DNA from: Clostridium tarantellae | GTDB lineage: Bacteria > Bacillota > Clostridia > Clostridiales > Clostridiaceae | Direction of reading: 5' to 3' | Assembly (NCBI RefSeq): GCF_009295725.1 | Contig: NZ_WHJC01000006.1 | Location: 1-38,266 of the forward strand | DNA length: 38,266 nt | Shown: piece by piece, positions 23,756 through 33,848 of the stretch | Numbering within the stretch: position 1 is the first letter of the stretch | Layout: every line of letters begins with the position of its first letter | The notes under the pieces: generated by a model | What the model was told of the DNA's origin: nothing | Databases searched by the model: none | The model's input: the letters and a program-made list of their open reading frames with translations, nothing else | Position numbers and translations under genes: made by a program

Positions 23756-26700
23756 TTGAGCGAAAATTTTATAAGGAAAATTAATAAAGTTGTTAAATCT
23801 AATGAGCTTTTAGAAAATTTAGATTTTGAAATTAATAAGTTTCAATTAGTTAAAAAAACTAATACATTAAGAGTTATGTTAAAATCTAAAGATAAAATAA
23901 ATATAGAACAAGAACAGGTTATAAAGAAGTATATATTAGAAGCTATTGGATTAAATATCAATATAGAGTTTATATGTTATATTGATGTTTCTGATATAAC
24001 TATAGAAAATTTAGTAGAAAATTATTGGGTTAATATTTCTGATAATATTATAAAAGAGCATAGAGTTATAAAAGAATTTTTACTTTCATCTAAAAAACAT
24101 ATTGAAGATAATAACATAACAATTATAAGTGGAAGCAAATTTTTATGTGAATTTAGCAAGAAGAAAAATATTGATATTTTGATAAAAAGAAATATAAAAA
24201 ATTTCTTTGGTATAGACGTATTTATTTTATTTAAATATGATGAAAGCTTACAAGTTTCAGATTATGAAGAATATAAGAAGATTAAAAATGAAGAACTAGT
24301 TAAGCAAGTTTTAGATGTAAGAAGCTTAGAAGTAAATAATAAGATAAAGGATAAGGCTGAGAAATCAAAAGATGTTCAAGTTAGAAAGCAATATGAATCA
24401 AGAGCAAAAGATGAGCCTAAAAATGAAAATATTATTTTAGGAAGAATAATTAAGGAAGATGCTATAAGTATATTAGAAATAAATGAAGGATCTGGAATTG
24501 TAACTATTGTAGGAGATATATTTAAAACAGACATATTTGAAACTAAAACTGGAAGAATAATTTTAACATTTTATGTGACAGATTATAATAGTTCTATTTC
24601 TGTAAAATGTTTTTTGAAGCCTAAAGACACAGAATATGTTCTAGAAAACATAAAAAAAGGACTTCATTGTAAAGTTAAAGGTGAAGCTATTATGGATCCT
24701 TATGCTAAAGAAGTTGTTATTATGGCTAGAGATATATGTAAAATGTCAAAAATTCAGCGTATGGATACAGCGGAAGAAAAAAGGATAGAACTTCATTTAC
24801 ATACAAATATGAGTGCGATGGATGCTATAACACCTGTTGGAAAAATAATAGAAAGAGCAGCACAGTTTGGACATAAAGCAGTTGCAATAACAGATCATGG
24901 TGTAGTTCAAGCTTTTCCAGATGCTCAAAGTGCAGGTAAAAAGCATAATATAAAAATTTTATATGGATTAGAAGGGTATTTAGTAGATAATGGTACACCT
25001 ATTGTCATAAATGCAAATGGAGAAACTTTTAAAGATGAGTTTGTAGTATTTGATATAGAAACTACTGGTTTTTCAAATAAAAATGATAAGATAATTGAAA
25101 TTGGTGCGGTAAAAGTAAAAGAAGGAAAAATTATTGATACTTTCAGTACTTTTGTAAATCCTAAAAGACATATACCTTATAATATAACTGAACTTACAGG
25201 TATTACGGAAGAAATGGTTAAGGATTCTCCTAGTATAGCAGAGATATTACCTGATTTTATAAATTTTATAGGAGATGCTGTGGTGGTAGCTCATAATGCT
25301 AATTTTGATGTGGGATTTATAAAAAGAAATTTACAGGTAACAGGATTGCAATTAAACAATCCTATTATGGATACTGTTCCTTTAGTTAGATTTTTATATC
25401 CAGATCTAAAAAGAGCTAAACTGAATGTTGTTGCTAAGCATTTAGGAATAAGTTTAGAAAATCATCATAGAGCTGTGGATGATGCAAAAGCTACAGCCGA
25501 AATTCTTTTAGTTTCTTTTAAAAAAATGGAAGATGAATTAGACATTCATGATATAAAGAAATTAAATGAAGAATTTTTAGCTAATGTTGATATAAAAAAA
25601 CAGCCTACAAATCATATAATAATATTAGCTAAAGATCAAAAAGGACTTAAAAATTTATATAAGTTAGTATCTTTTGCTCATTTAGATAATTTTTTTAAAA
25701 GACCAAGATTACCAAAAACATTAATATCTGAATATAGAGAAGGATTAATTTTAGGAACAGCTTGTGAGGGTGGAGAATTTTATAAAGCTGTTTTAGAAGG
25801 AAAATCAGATGAAGAACTTGAAGAAATTGCATCTTTTTATGATTATTTAGAAATTCAGCCTATTGCTAACAATGAATATTTAATAAGAAAAGGAAATGTT
25901 AAAGATAAAGAAGAATTAAAAAATATAAATAAGAAAATATATGATTTTGGAAAATTAAGAGAAAAACCTGTGATAGCAACCTGTGATGTTCATTTTTTAG
26001 ATCCAACTGATGAAGCATTTAGAAGAATAATAATGGCTGGTCAAGGTTTTAATGATGCTGATAATCAACCACCATTATTTTTTAGAACTACAAATGAAAT
26101 GCTAAAAGAATTTGATTATTTAGGTGAAGATATAGCAAAAGAAGTTGTTATATATAATACTCAAAAAATTGCTGATATGATAGAACCTATAAAACCAATA
26201 CCAGATGAAACTTTTCCTCCTAAAATAGAAGGAGCAGAAGATGAAATAAGAGAAATGACTTTAGATAAAGTTCATTCAATATATGGAGATAAGCTTCCAG
26301 AAGTGGTACAAAAAAGATTAGATAAAGAATTAAATTCTATTATAAACAATGGATATGCAGTTCTATATTTAATTGCTCAAAAATTAGTGGCAAAATCTTT
26401 AGAAGATGGATATCTGGTTGGCTCTAGAGGGTCAGTAGGATCTTCCTTTGTAGCAACTATGGCAGGAATAACAGAAGTAAATGGATTACCACCTCACTAT
26501 GTTTGTCCAAATTGTAAAAAATCAGAATTTTTCTTAGATGGTTCCATAAGTTCAGGAGCAGATTTACCTGATAAGGATTGTCCAGAATGTGGGACTAAGT
26601 ATATAAAAGATGGTCATGACATACCTTTTGAAACTTTTCTTGGATTTGAAGGAGATAAGGAACCAGATATAGACTTAAATTTTTCAGGGGAATATCAAGG

Positions 26701-28087
26701 AATTGTTCATAAGTATACAGAGGTTTTATTTGGAAAAGGCTATACATTTAAGGCTGGAACTATAGGAACTGTAGCAGAAAAAACAGCTTATGGATTTGTA
26801 AAAAAGTATCTTCAAGAGAGAAACATTGTAGTATCTCAAGCTGAAATTGAAAGATTAACTATAGGATGTACTGGAATTAAAAGAACTACTGGTCAACATC
26901 CAGGAGGAATAATGGTTGTTCCAAATGATAATGAAATATTTAATTTTTGTCCTATACAAAGACCAGCAGATGATCAAACAACAGATATAATAACTACTCA
27001 TTTTGATTATCATTCTATAAGTGGTAGATTACTTAAGCTTGATATATTAGGACATGATGATCCTACTGTATTAAGAATGCTTCAAGATTTAACAGGAATA
27101 GATCCTAAAAATATACCTTTAAATGATTCTAAAGTTATAAGTTTATTTACATCACCAAATGCTTTAGGAGTGACTAAGGAAGAATTAGAATGTGAAGTAG
27201 GAAGTTATGGGCTACCTGAATTTGGAACAAAATTTGTTAGACAAATGTTAGTGGATACTAAGCCATCTAGTTTTGCAGACTTAGTAAGAATATCAGGGTT
27301 ATCTCATGGTACGGATGTTTGGCTTAATAATGCGCAATATTTTATTGCAGAAGGATACACTACTCTTAAAGATTGTATATCAACAAGAGATGATATTATG
27401 GTATATTTAATGTATGCAGGAGTTCCACCTAAAACAGCATTTAATATTATGGAAAAAGTAAGAAAAGGAAAAGGTCTTACTGAAGATGATGAAAAAATAA
27501 TGAAAGAAAATAATGTTCCAGATTGGTATATAGAATCATGTAAAAGAATTAAATACATGTTTCCTAAGGGGCATGCTGTTGCTTATGTTATGATGGCGGT
27601 TAGAATTGCATATTTTAAAGTATATTATCCACAGGCTTATTATACTACTTATTTTACTGTAAGAGCTGATGATTTTGATGCAGACCTTATATGTAAAGGA
27701 GAAGTTGCAGTAAGAGCTAAAATGCAAGAATTATATACTTTAGGTAATAATCTAACTCAAAAAGATAAAGGATTATTAACTATTTTAGAAATTTCTTATG
27801 AAATGTATAAAAGAGGATTAAAGTTTCATAAAGTAGATATATATAAATCTGATGCAGTTAAATTTAAAATTGAAGAGGGAGCTATAAGACCACCTATTAA
27901 TGCACTTCAAGGTGTTGGAGACAATGCTTCAAAGAATATAATTGAAGCAAGAAAAGATGGTGAGTTTATATCAAAAGAAGATTTAAGAATTAGAGCTAAA
28001 GTTTCAAAAACAGTTATAGAAACATTAACTAACCATGGATGTTTAGAAGGGTTACAAGAAAGTAATCAGCTTAGTCTTTTTGGCTAA
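23756..28087 (+). CDS. polC: DNA polymerase III alpha subunit, Gram-positive PolC type
   Basis: PolC is the main replicative polymerase of low-GC Gram-positives. The 1,443-residue protein has the PolC order: an N-terminal domain and linker (1-220), an OB fold (about 225-330), a PHP domain starting [14 protein letters not shown] (about 342), interrupted by a DEDDh 3'-5' exonuclease (FDIETTG near 430, [16 protein letters not shown] near 570), then the PHP remainder. The palm has GSRGSVGSS near 888, a Cys4 zinc site (CPNC...CPEC, about 916-945) and the catalytic PDIDLNF near 969. The fingers and C-terminal helix-hairpin-helix region ([11 protein letters not shown]) follow. The clamp-binding C terminus reads NQLSLFG. 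The TTG start, 11 nt after AAAGGAGG, is the only option before M40. Confidence 0.97.
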   Translation: MSENFIRKINKVVKSNELLENLDFEINKFQLVKKTNTLRVMLKSKDKINIEQEQVIKKYILEAIGLNINIEFICYIDVSDITIENLVENYWVNISDNIIKEHRVIKEFLLSSKKHIEDNNITIISGSKFLCEFSKKKNIDILIKRNIKNFFGIDVFILFKYDESLQVSDYEEYKKIKNEELVKQVLDVRSLEVNNKIKDKAEKSKDVQVRKQYESRAKDEPKNENIILGRIIKEDAISILEINEGSGIVTIVGDIFKTDIFETKTGRIILTFYVTDYNSSISVKCFLKPKDTEYVLENIKKGLHCKVKGEAIMDPYAKEVVIMARDICKMSKIQRMDTAEEKRIELHLHTNMSAMDAITPVGKIIERAAQFGHKAVAITDHGVVQAFPDAQSAGKKHNIKILYGLEGYLVDNGTPIVINANGETFKDEFVVFDIETTGFSNKNDKIIEIGAVKVKEGKIIDTFSTFVNPKRHIPYNITELTGITEEMVKDSPSIAEILPDFINFIGDAVVVAHNANFDVGFIKRNLQVTGLQLNNPIMDTVPLVRFLYPDLKRAKLNVVAKHLGISLENHHRAVDDAKATAEILLVSFKKMEDELDIHDIKKLNEEFLANVDIKKQPTNHIIILAKDQKGLKNLYKLVSFAHLDNFFKRPRLPKTLISEYREGLILGTACEGGEFYKAVLEGKSDEELEEIASFYDYLEIQPIANNEYLIRKGNVKDKEELKNINKKIYDFGKLREKPVIATCDVHFLDPTDEAFRRIIMAGQGFNDADNQPPLFFRTTNEMLKEFDYLGEDIAKEVVIYNTQKIADMIEPIKPIPDETFPPKIEGAEDEIREMTLDKVHSIYGDKLPEVVQKRLDKELNSIINNGYAVLYLIAQKLVAKSLEDGYLVGSRGSVGSSFVATMAGITEVNGLPPHYVCPNCKKSEFFLDGSISSGADLPDKDCPECGTKYIKDGHDIPFETFLGFEGDKEPDIDLNFSGEYQGIVHKYTEVLFGKGYTFKAGTIGTVAEKTAYGFVKKYLQERNIVVSQAEIERLTIGCTGIKRTTGQHPGGIMVVPNDNEIFNFCPIQRPADDQTTDIITTHFDYHSISGRLLKLDILGHDDPTVLRMLQDLTGIDPKNIPLNDSKVISLFTSPNALGVTKEELECEVGSYGLPEFGTKFVRQMLVDTKPSSFADLVRISGLSHGTDVWLNNAQYFIAEGYTTLKDCISTRDDIMVYLMYAGVPPKTAFNIMEKVRKGKGLTEDDEKIMKENNVPDWYIESCKRIKYMFPKGHAVAYVMMAVRIAYFKVYYPQAYYTTYFTVRADDFDADLICKGEVAVRAKMQELYTLGNNLTQKDKGLLTILEISYEMYKRGLKFHKVDIYKSDAVKFKIEEGAIRPPINALQGVGDNASKNIIEARKDGEFISKEDLRIRAKVSKTVIETLTNHGCLEGLQESNQLSLFG

Positions 28088-28100
28088 TTGTAAAATGCAC

Positions 28101-28129
28101 TTGTAAAATCAGCATTACTATGATAAGAT
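28101..28129 (+). promoter_or_regulatory. Candidate sigma-A promoter of the rimP-nusA-infB operon
   Basis: TTGTAA (28101-28106), 17 nt and TAAGAT (28124-28129) with a TG upstream (extended -10). Transcription would start near 28136 and give a leader of about 170 nt containing three hairpins. A second, weaker candidate nearer the gene is TTAATA (28242-28247) 18 nt from TACAAT (28266-28271). Confidence 0.6.
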
Positions 28130-28197
28130 AAACATAGAAGTTTTTACTAATAGTTTGAATTTGGGAGTGGGAAATTTTACCCGCTCTTTCTATTTGT

Positions 28198-28226
28198 AAC
28201 GCAACTTAGAAAGAAGTTGCGTTTTT
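28198..28226 (+). terminator. Intrinsic terminator or attenuator upstream of rimP
   Basis: AACGCAACTT (28198-28207) pairs perfectly with AAGTTGCGTT (28214-28223) around AGAAAG, with a run of five Ts (28222-28226). It ends the polC transcript and, if the operon promoter is at 28101-28129, it is also an attenuator within the leader. Confidence 0.88.
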
Positions 28227-28228
28227 GC

Positions 28229-28252
28229 ATACCTATTAATATTAATAGGTAT
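28229..28252 (+). repeat. 24-bp perfect palindrome upstream of rimP
   Basis: Each half is ATACCTATTAAT read from its own strand, meeting at 28240/28241 without a spacer. It begins 3 nt past the terminator T run. No spacer and high A/T content favour a DNA operator over a stable RNA hairpin. Its owner is unknown. Confidence 0.7.
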
Positions 28253-28304
28253 TATGTTTATTGGATACAATAATTACAAAATTTAATAAGGAGGGAAGCA
28301 TAAT

Positions 28305-28772
28305 ATGAAAAAGGATCAGCTTTTAGCTAATATTGAAGATCTTTGTTTACCAATTGTAGAAAATGAGTTAAAGTATGAACTTTATCACATAGAATATGTT
28401 AAAGAAAATAATGAATATTATTTAAGATTATATATAGATAAACCGAATGAAAGAATTTCCTTGAAAGATTGTGAAACAGTTAGTAGAAGAATAAGTGAGA
28501 TGTTAGATGAAAAAGACCCAATAAAAGATGCTTATTACTTAGAAGTATCTTCACCAGGGCTTAATAGAAAACTTTATAAAGATAGTCATTTTAGTAGATA
28601 TATAGAAAATGAAATATACATAGGGTTTACAAAAACTATAGAGAACAAAAAAAATATTAAGGGAATTTTAAAAGAAGTAAATGAAGATAATATTGTTGTA
28701 GAAATAGAAGGAAATAATTTTAGTGTTCCTAAATGTAAAATTAAGACAGCAAACCTTGAAGGGGAGATTTAA
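28305..28772 (+). CDS. rimP: Ribosome maturation factor RimP
   Basis: RimP binds S12 and the central pseudoknot region of 16S rRNA and aids 30S maturation. The 155-residue protein has an N-terminal alpha/beta domain and a C-terminal SH3-like barrel. Diagnostic stretches are [20 protein letters not shown] (about 26-45), the [18 protein letters not shown] helix, and [16 protein letters not shown] (about 81-96). The ATG follows AAGGAGGG. It opens the long operon rimP-nusA-ylxR-ylxQ-infB-rbfA-nrnA-truB-ribF, in which every junction is 36 nt or less or overlapping, and is preceded by the multi-hairpin leader. Confidence 0.97.
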   Translation: MKKDQLLANIEDLCLPIVENELKYELYHIEYVKENNEYYLRLYIDKPNERISLKDCETVSRRISEMLDEKDPIKDAYYLEVSSPGLNRKLYKDSHFSRYIENEIYIGFTKTIENKKNIKGILKEVNEDNIVVEIEGNNFSVPKCKIKTANLEGEI

Positions 28773-28789
28773 TAAAGGAGGGTGCCATA

Positions 28790-29842
28790 ATGAATGAGGA
28801 ATTTCTAGGGGCATTAAGTGAAATAGTAAAAGAAAAAGGAATAACGGCAGAATCTTTATTAGAAACTATAGATGATGCTATAATTGCGGCGTATAAAAAA
28901 AATTATTCTAATGCTGGAACATCAGCTCAAAATGTTAAAGTAAAACGTGATGAAAAAACAGGTGAAATAAGAGTTTTTGCTCAAAAGCTTGTAGTTGATG
29001 AAGTATATGATGATATAACAGAAATAGCAATAGAAGATGCAAAGCAAATAAATCCTATATTACAAGTTGATGATATAGCTGAAATAGAAGTTACACCAAA
29101 GAATTTTGGAAGAGTTGCAGCACAACTTGCAAAGCAAATGGTAATTCAAAGAATAAAAGAATCAGAAAGAAATGTAATTTACAATGAATTTGCTGAAAAA
29201 GAATTTGATATAATGCCTGGTACAGTTATTAGAAAAGAAAAAGGAAATGTATATGTAGATTTAGGAAAAATAGAAGCAATATTAGGCCCTAATGAGCAAA
29301 TGCTAGGAGAGCTATATAATTTTAATGAAAAATTACAATTATATATAGTTGAAGTAAAGAAAACTTCAAAGGGAGCTATGGTTTTAGGATCAAGAACTCA
29401 TCCAGGATTAGTTAAAAGATTATTTGAATTAGAAGTTCCAGAAATATATGAAGGTGTTGTAGAAATAAAGAGCATAGCTAGAGAAGCTGGTTCTAGAACT
29501 AAAATAGCTGTATTATCAAATGATGAATCAATAGATGCTATGGGTGCTTGTGTTGGACCTAAAGGTGTAAGAGTTCAAAATATAGTTAACGAATTAAAAA
29601 ATGAAAAAATAGACATAATAAAGTGGAACAAATTTCCAGAAGAATATATATCAAATGCATTAAGTCCAGCTAAAGTATTAGATGTTACTATAGATGAAGA
29701 AAATAAATCTGCTAAAGTTGTAGTTGATGATTCACAATTATCTTTAGCAATAGGAAAAGAAGGTCAAAATGTAAGATTAGCTGCTAAGTTAACAGGTTGG
29801 AAAATTGATATAAAAAGCAAATCTAAAGCTGAAGAAGAATAA
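28790..29842 (+). CDS. nusA: Transcription termination/antitermination factor NusA
   Basis: NusA binds RNA polymerase, stimulates pausing and intrinsic termination, and joins rRNA antitermination complexes. The 350-residue protein has the short Gram-positive form without the two C-terminal acidic repeats of E. coli. It has an N-terminal polymerase-binding domain (about 1-125), an S1 domain (about 135-200, PGTVIRKEKGNVYVDLG) and tandem KH domains (about 200-345). The GPKGVRVQNIVNEL and IGKEGQNVRLAAKL loops contain the RNA-binding GxxG motifs. The ATG follows AAAGGAGGG, 17 nt after rimP. It may act on the terminators in its own leader (inference). Confidence 0.98.
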   Translation: MNEEFLGALSEIVKEKGITAESLLETIDDAIIAAYKKNYSNAGTSAQNVKVKRDEKTGEIRVFAQKLVVDEVYDDITEIAIEDAKQINPILQVDDIAEIEVTPKNFGRVAAQLAKQMVIQRIKESERNVIYNEFAEKEFDIMPGTVIRKEKGNVYVDLGKIEAILGPNEQMLGELYNFNEKLQLYIVEVKKTSKGAMVLGSRTHPGLVKRLFELEVPEIYEGVVEIKSIAREAGSRTKIAVLSNDESIDAMGACVGPKGVRVQNIVNELKNEKIDIIKWNKFPEEYISNALSPAKVLDVTIDEENKSAKVVVDDSQLSLAIGKEGQNVRLAAKLTGWKIDIKSKSKAEEE

Positions 29843-29871
29843 TCTCTTTTAAACTTTAGGAGGTGAAATTT

Positions 29872-30138
29872 ATGAAACCTAAGAAAATTCCTATGAGAAT
29901 GTGCAATGGGTGTATGGAAATGAAACCTAAAAAAGAATTAATTAGAGTTGTAAAAAATAATGAAGGTGAAGTTTCTGTAGATTTAACAGGTAAAAAATCC
30001 GGCAGAGGTGCTTATATTTGTAAAAATTTAGAGTGCTTTGAAAAAGCTTTTAAAGCTAAACGATTAAATAAAAATCTTCAAACTAATATAGAAGAAAATG
30101 TTTATACTAAATTGAAAGAAGAGATTATAAATGAATAA
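29872..30138 (+). CDS. ylxR: YlxR/RnpM family RNA-binding protein
   Basis: From the ATG at 29872 the protein has 88 residues. An in-frame GTG at 29863 overlaps the AGGAGG site itself and is rejected. The family core is KIPMRMCNGCMEMKPKKELIRVVKN, followed by VDLTGKKSGRGAYICKN, which includes the GRGAY motif. Four cysteines (CNGC near the start, C..NLEC later) could bind metal, as in other clostridial members. YlxR has been described as a regulator of RNase P (RnpM) in Bacillus and as an RNA-binding protein. Which applies here is not shown. It overlaps ylxQ by 8 nt. Confidence 0.93.
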   Translation: MKPKKIPMRMCNGCMEMKPKKELIRVVKNNEGEVSVDLTGKKSGRGAYICKNLECFEKAFKAKRLNKNLQTNIEENVYTKLKEEIINE

Positions 30139-30433
30139 ATTTCTTAATTTTTTAGGGTTAGCAAAAAGATCAGGAAATATTTTAGAAGGTTATAATAAAT
30201 GTGAAGAGAATATAAATAAAAAGAAAATATATTTATTTTTATTTTCTAATAGTATTTCAGAAAGATCTAAAGAAAAGTTTTTAAAATATTGTCAGATGTA
30301 TAATATACTATATATAGATGGTTTTACAAAAGAAGAACTAGGATATAGTATAGGAAGAAGTGAAATCAATATAATTGGTATAACTGATGAAAATATGGCA
30401 AAAAAACTTTTAACCTATAAAAATAATAATTAA
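30131..30433 (+). CDS. ylxQ: YlxQ, ribosomal protein L7Ae-like kink-turn-binding protein
   Basis: This 100-residue protein of the L7Ae/L30e/S12e/Gadd45 fold begins FLNFLGLAKRSGNILEGYNKCEENI. Family members bind K-turn RNAs, and Bacillus YlxQ has been shown to bind K-turns in vitro. Its cellular target is not known. Its start lies within ylxR (8-nt overlap), implying coupled translation. It diverges more than its neighbours: the usual basic L7Ae loop is partly replaced by Lys/Phe-rich sequence (KKKIYLFLFSNSIS). infB starts 28 nt later behind a GGGGGTG site. Confidence 0.9.
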   Translation: MNKFLNFLGLAKRSGNILEGYNKCEENINKKKIYLFLFSNSISERSKEKFLKYCQMYNILYIDGFTKEELGYSIGRSEINIIGITDENMAKKLLTYKNNN

Positions 30434-30461
30434 TTCATCATAAAATTTCGGGGGTGAATAT

Positions 30462-32516
30462 ATGTCAAAAATAAGAGTATACGAATTAGCGAAAGAATTA
30501 AATGTTTTAAGTAAAGATTTAATAAATGTTTTAATGGAAGAGTTTAGTATCGAAGTAAAAAATCATATGAGTGTTATAGAAGATGAAGATGCTGAACTTA
30601 TAAAAGAACTATTAGAAGGTAATAGAGATAAGTTACCTACAGCAGATGCTAAAAGTATAGTTGAAGAATATGAAGAAATATTAGCAGAAGAAGTTAATAA
30701 TGCTGCTAAAAAGAAGAAAAAGAAAAAGAATTCTGGAAAACAAGAAGAAGAAGAGGAAGTTTCAATAATTCAAGTTGGTGATACAATAACTGTAAAAGAA
30801 TTAGCTGAAAAATTAAAAAAACCAGTTAATGATGTTATTAAAACTTTAATTTTCACAGGTATTATGGCTGCAATAAATCAAGAAATTGATTTCAAAACAG
30901 CTGAAAAAGTTGCTGAAAAATATGAAGTAGGAATAATTAAAAAAGAAGAGGAATCAACTTTAGAAAGCTTTGAAGAAGAAATGGATGTAAATGAAGAAAA
31001 TCTTCAAAAGAGACCTCCTATAATAACAGTAATGGGACACGTTGACCATGGTAAAACTTCTTTATTAGATGCTATAAGAAAAGAAAAAGTTACTGCATCA
31101 GAAGCTGGTGGAATTACACAACATATAGGTGCTTATACAGTAAATGTTAATGGAGAAGAGTTAACTTTCTTAGATACTCCAGGTCATGAAGCTTTTACAG
31201 CTATGAGAGCTAGAGGAGCACAGATTACTGATATAGTTATATTAGTTGTTGCAGCTGATGATGGAATAATGCCACAAACAGCAGAAGCAATAAATCACTG
31301 TAAAGCAGCAAATGTTCCTATGATAATAGCTATTAATAAAATGGATAGAGAAGGAGCTAATCCAGATAGAGTTAAACAAGAGTTAACTGAATATGGATTA
31401 GTAGTTGAAGATTGGGGTGGAGATGTAATTGCAGTACCAGTTTCAGCTAAAACTCAAGAAAATATAGATACATTATTAGAAATGGTAGTTTTAACTTCTG
31501 AAATGTTAGAACTTAAAGCAGACCCTTCAAGAAGAGCTAAAGGTACTGTTATTGAAGCTAAATTAGATAAAGGTAGAGGAGCAGTAGCTACATTATTAGT
31601 TCAAAATGGTACTCTACATACTGGAGATTCTATAATAGTTGGTTCAACTTATGGTAGAATAAGAGCAATGTTTGATGATTCAGGTAAGAAAATAAAGAGT
31701 GCTGGTCCGTCAATTCCTGTTGAGATATTAGGTTTATCAGAAGTTCCAGCTGCTGGAGATAGATTTAATGTAGTTAAAGATGAAAAAACTGCTAGACAAA
31801 TGGCGGAAGCAAGAAAAGAAAAATTAAGACAAGAAAGCTTTAGTGCTTCACATAGAGTTTCTTTAGAAGATTTATATTCTCAAATTAAAGAGGGAAAAGT
31901 TAAAGAACTTTCAGTAATTGTTAAAGCAGACGTACAAGGTTCAGTTGAAGCTATAAAAAATTCTTTAGAAAAATTAAGTACTGAAGACATAAAAGTTAGA
32001 GTTATACATGGAGCTGTTGGTGCTATAACAGAAACAGATATAACACTTGGAGCAGCGTCAAATGCAATAGTTATAGGTTTTAATGTAAGACCAGATGGAA
32101 ATGCAGTAGCTGCTGCAGATAGGGATGGAGTAGAAATTAAAACATATAGAATAATTTACGATGCTATTGAAGATATTAAATCTGCAATGATTGGTATGTT
32201 AGAACCTGAATATAAAGAAGTAGTATTGGGTAATGCAGAAATAAGAGAAACATTTAAGATTTCTAATGTTGGTACAATAGCAGGAGCTTATGTGTTAAAT
32301 GGAAAATTAACTAGAAATGCTGATGTAAGAGTTATAAGAGATGGAATAGTTATATTTGAATCAAAGCTAGCATCATTAAAGAGATTTAAAGATGACGTTA
32401 AAGAAGTTAATACAGGATATGAATGTGGTTTTAGTATAGAGAAATTTAATGATATCAAAGAAGGAGATATTATTGAAGCATTCACTATGGAGGCTATAAA
32501 AAGAAAAGAACTTTAA
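30462..32516 (+). CDS. infB: Translation initiation factor IF-2
   Basis: IF-2 is the GTPase that places initiator fMet-tRNA in the P site and drives subunit joining. The length of 684 residues is short for the family because the N-terminal region is compact. It has one IF2N domain (1-50), a linker with a lysine run (about 83-92, seven consecutive Lys codons in an A-rich tract) and a second IF2N domain (about 105-155). The G domain has GHVDHGKT (192-199), DTPGH (238-242) and NKMD (292-295). Domains II, III and the C-terminal fMet-tRNA-binding domain follow, including the [10 protein letters not shown] and [14 protein letters not shown] segments. The ATG follows GGGGGTG. rbfA starts 18 nt later. 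Confidence 0.98.
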   Translation: MSKIRVYELAKELNVLSKDLINVLMEEFSIEVKNHMSVIEDEDAELIKELLEGNRDKLPTADAKSIVEEYEEILAEEVNNAAKKKKKKKNSGKQEEEEEVSIIQVGDTITVKELAEKLKKPVNDVIKTLIFTGIMAAINQEIDFKTAEKVAEKYEVGIIKKEEESTLESFEEEMDVNEENLQKRPPIITVMGHVDHGKTSLLDAIRKEKVTASEAGGITQHIGAYTVNVNGEELTFLDTPGHEAFTAMRARGAQITDIVILVVAADDGIMPQTAEAINHCKAANVPMIIAINKMDREGANPDRVKQELTEYGLVVEDWGGDVIAVPVSAKTQENIDTLLEMVVLTSEMLELKADPSRRAKGTVIEAKLDKGRGAVATLLVQNGTLHTGDSIIVGSTYGRIRAMFDDSGKKIKSAGPSIPVEILGLSEVPAAGDRFNVVKDEKTARQMAEARKEKLRQESFSASHRVSLEDLYSQIKEGKVKELSVIVKADVQGSVEAIKNSLEKLSTEDIKVRVIHGAVGAITETDITLGAASNAIVIGFNVRPDGNAVAAADRDGVEIKTYRIIYDAIEDIKSAMIGMLEPEYKEVVLGNAEIRETFKISNVGTIAGAYVLNGKLTRNADVRVIRDGIVIFESKLASLKRFKDDVKEVNTGYECGFSIEKFNDIKEGDIIEAFTMEAIKRKEL

Positions 32517-32534
32517 TATGAAGAGGTGATTTAT

Positions 32535-32885
32535 ATGGCTAACTATAGAGGTGGAAGAATTAATGAAGAGGTCAGAAAAGAAGTAAGTGATATCATCAGA
32601 AATGATGTTAAGGATCCAAGATTAAATTCTATGATAAGTGTTACTCAAGTTTCAGTTACAAAAGATTTAAGATATGCAAAAGTATATGTAAGTATTTTTG
32701 ATAACAATGAGGATAAAAAGAAAGAAAATTTATTAGCACTTAAAAATTCATCAGGCTTTATAAGACGTGAATTAGGTCATAGAATGAATTTAAGATATAC
32801 TCCTGAAATATTATTTGAATTAGATAAATCTATAGATCGTGGTATGCATATAGATTCTTTATTAAATAAAATTAAGGAGAAATAA
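32535..32885 (+). CDS. rbfA: Ribosome-binding factor A
   Basis: RbfA is a KH-fold 30S maturation and cold-adaptation factor that binds near helix 1 of 16S rRNA. From the ATG at 32535 the protein has 116 residues. An in-frame GTG at 32526 is part of the AAGAGGTG site and is rejected. Family features include YRGGRINEEVRKEVSDIIRNDVKDPRL (3-29) and ISVTQVSVTKDLRYAKVYVSIF (about 34-55), followed by GFIRRELGHRMNLRYTPEILFELDKSID. It ends 3 nt before the nrnA start, whose AAGGAG site lies in the last rbfA codons. Confidence 0.97.
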   Translation: MANYRGGRINEEVRKEVSDIIRNDVKDPRLNSMISVTQVSVTKDLRYAKVYVSIFDNNEDKKKENLLALKNSSGFIRRELGHRMNLRYTPEILFELDKSIDRGMHIDSLLNKIKEK

Positions 32886-32888
32886 AAA

Positions 32889-33848
32889 ATGAGATTACAT
32901 GATGTTATAAAAGCAATAAATGAAAATAATAAATTTGCTATAACTTATCATGTTTCTCCAGATGGTGATGCTTTAGGAAGTGCTTTAGCACTTCTTCAAG
33001 GTATTAGAAGTTATGGGAAAGAAGCTTATGTTATCTCCAAAGATGTAGTGGCAGATAACCTAAGCTTTCTGCCTTATGCTGAGGAAATAAATGGAGAAAC
33101 TGTTAAACCTACAGATGATACAAACTGTGTTATAGTTGTTGATTGTGGAAATGCTGAAAGAGTTTCAGCTGATTTAGTTGATTTTAAGGGAATAATTATC
33201 AATATAGATCATCATTTGTCAAATGATAATTATGGAAATGTAAATTATATTGACACTAATGCAGCTGCTACAGCAGAAATTATATATGATATTTTAATAG
33301 ATTTAGGTGTGGAAATAACTGAAGATATTTCTAAATGTATTTACACATCATTAGTTACAGATACTGGTTCCTTTAGATATTCTAATGCAACAGAAAAAAC
33401 TCATAATATAGTAGGAGCGTTATTAAATAATAATATCAATCATGATGCTATTCATAGAAAAATATTTGATAATAAACCTTATGATAAAATGAAATTATTA
33501 GCATTAGTATTATCAGATATGGAATTAGTTTGTAATAATAAAATAGTAATAATGAGAATTTCTAAAGCTATGATTGATTCAATAGATTCTAAAATAGAAG
33601 ATTCTTCTGATATAGTTTCTTTAGGGAATCAAATAAAAGGTGTAGAAGGAGCAGTATTGCTTAAGGAAGTAGAAGAGGGAGTAAAGGTAAGTTTAAGATC
33701 TAAAGAAGATTTAGATATGAGGAAAATTGCAGAAACTTTTGGTGGCGGTGGTCATACTAAAGCTTCAGGAGGATTTTTAAAAAATAAGAGCTTAGATGAA
33801 GCAAAAAATATTATAATAAAACTTTTAGAAAAAGAGTTGGTAAAATGA
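32889..33848 (+). CDS. nrnA: DHH/DHHA1 phosphoesterase NrnA (nanoRNase / pAp phosphatase)
   Basis: NrnA degrades very short RNAs (2-5 nt) to mononucleotides, replacing Orn in Firmicutes. It also removes the 3' phosphate from pAp, and some relatives cleave pGpG or pApA. The 319-residue protein has the DHH domain with HVSPDGDALGS (21-31), VDCGNAERV, the name-giving DHH at 107-109 (NIDHHLSND) and SLVTDTGSFRYSN. The C-terminal DHHA1 substrate-binding domain has FGGGGHTKASGG (284-295). The ATG lies 3 nt after the rbfA stop, and the stop overlaps truB as ATGA (4 nt). It probably works with Pnp, encoded further on, in completing RNA decay. Confidence 0.95.
   Translation: MRLHDVIKAINENNKFAITYHVSPDGDALGSALALLQGIRSYGKEAYVISKDVVADNLSFLPYAEEINGETVKPTDDTNCVIVVDCGNAERVSADLVDFKGIIINIDHHLSNDNYGNVNYIDTNAAATAEIIYDILIDLGVEITEDISKCIYTSLVTDTGSFRYSNATEKTHNIVGALLNNNINHDAIHRKIFDNKPYDKMKLLALVLSDMELVCNNKIVIMRISKAMIDSIDSKIEDSSDIVSLGNQIKGVEGAVLLKEVEEGVKVSLRSKEDLDMRKIAETFGGGGHTKASGGFLKNKSLDEAKNIIIKLLEKELVK

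Larger units (their letters stand above)
28136..28304 (+). promoter_or_regulatory. Multi-hairpin leader of the rimP-nusA operon
   Basis: First hairpin: GAGTGGG (28165-28171) with CCCGCTC (28180-28186), one G-U, followed by TTTCTATTT. ATAGAA (28134-28139) can also pair with TTCTAT (28188-28193), enclosing it. Second: a classic terminator at 28198-28226. Third: a 24-nt perfect palindrome at 28229-28252. A NusA-dependent terminator controlling this operon is known in Bacillus subtilis. That the same feedback acts here is inference. Confidence 0.6.

Noticed and set aside
30705-30740. A-rich lysine run in infB as a programmed frameshift or pseudogene site
   Set aside because: The frame is intact on both sides, the encoded Lys-rich linker is typical of IF-2, and no alternative-frame product or stimulatory structure was seen.
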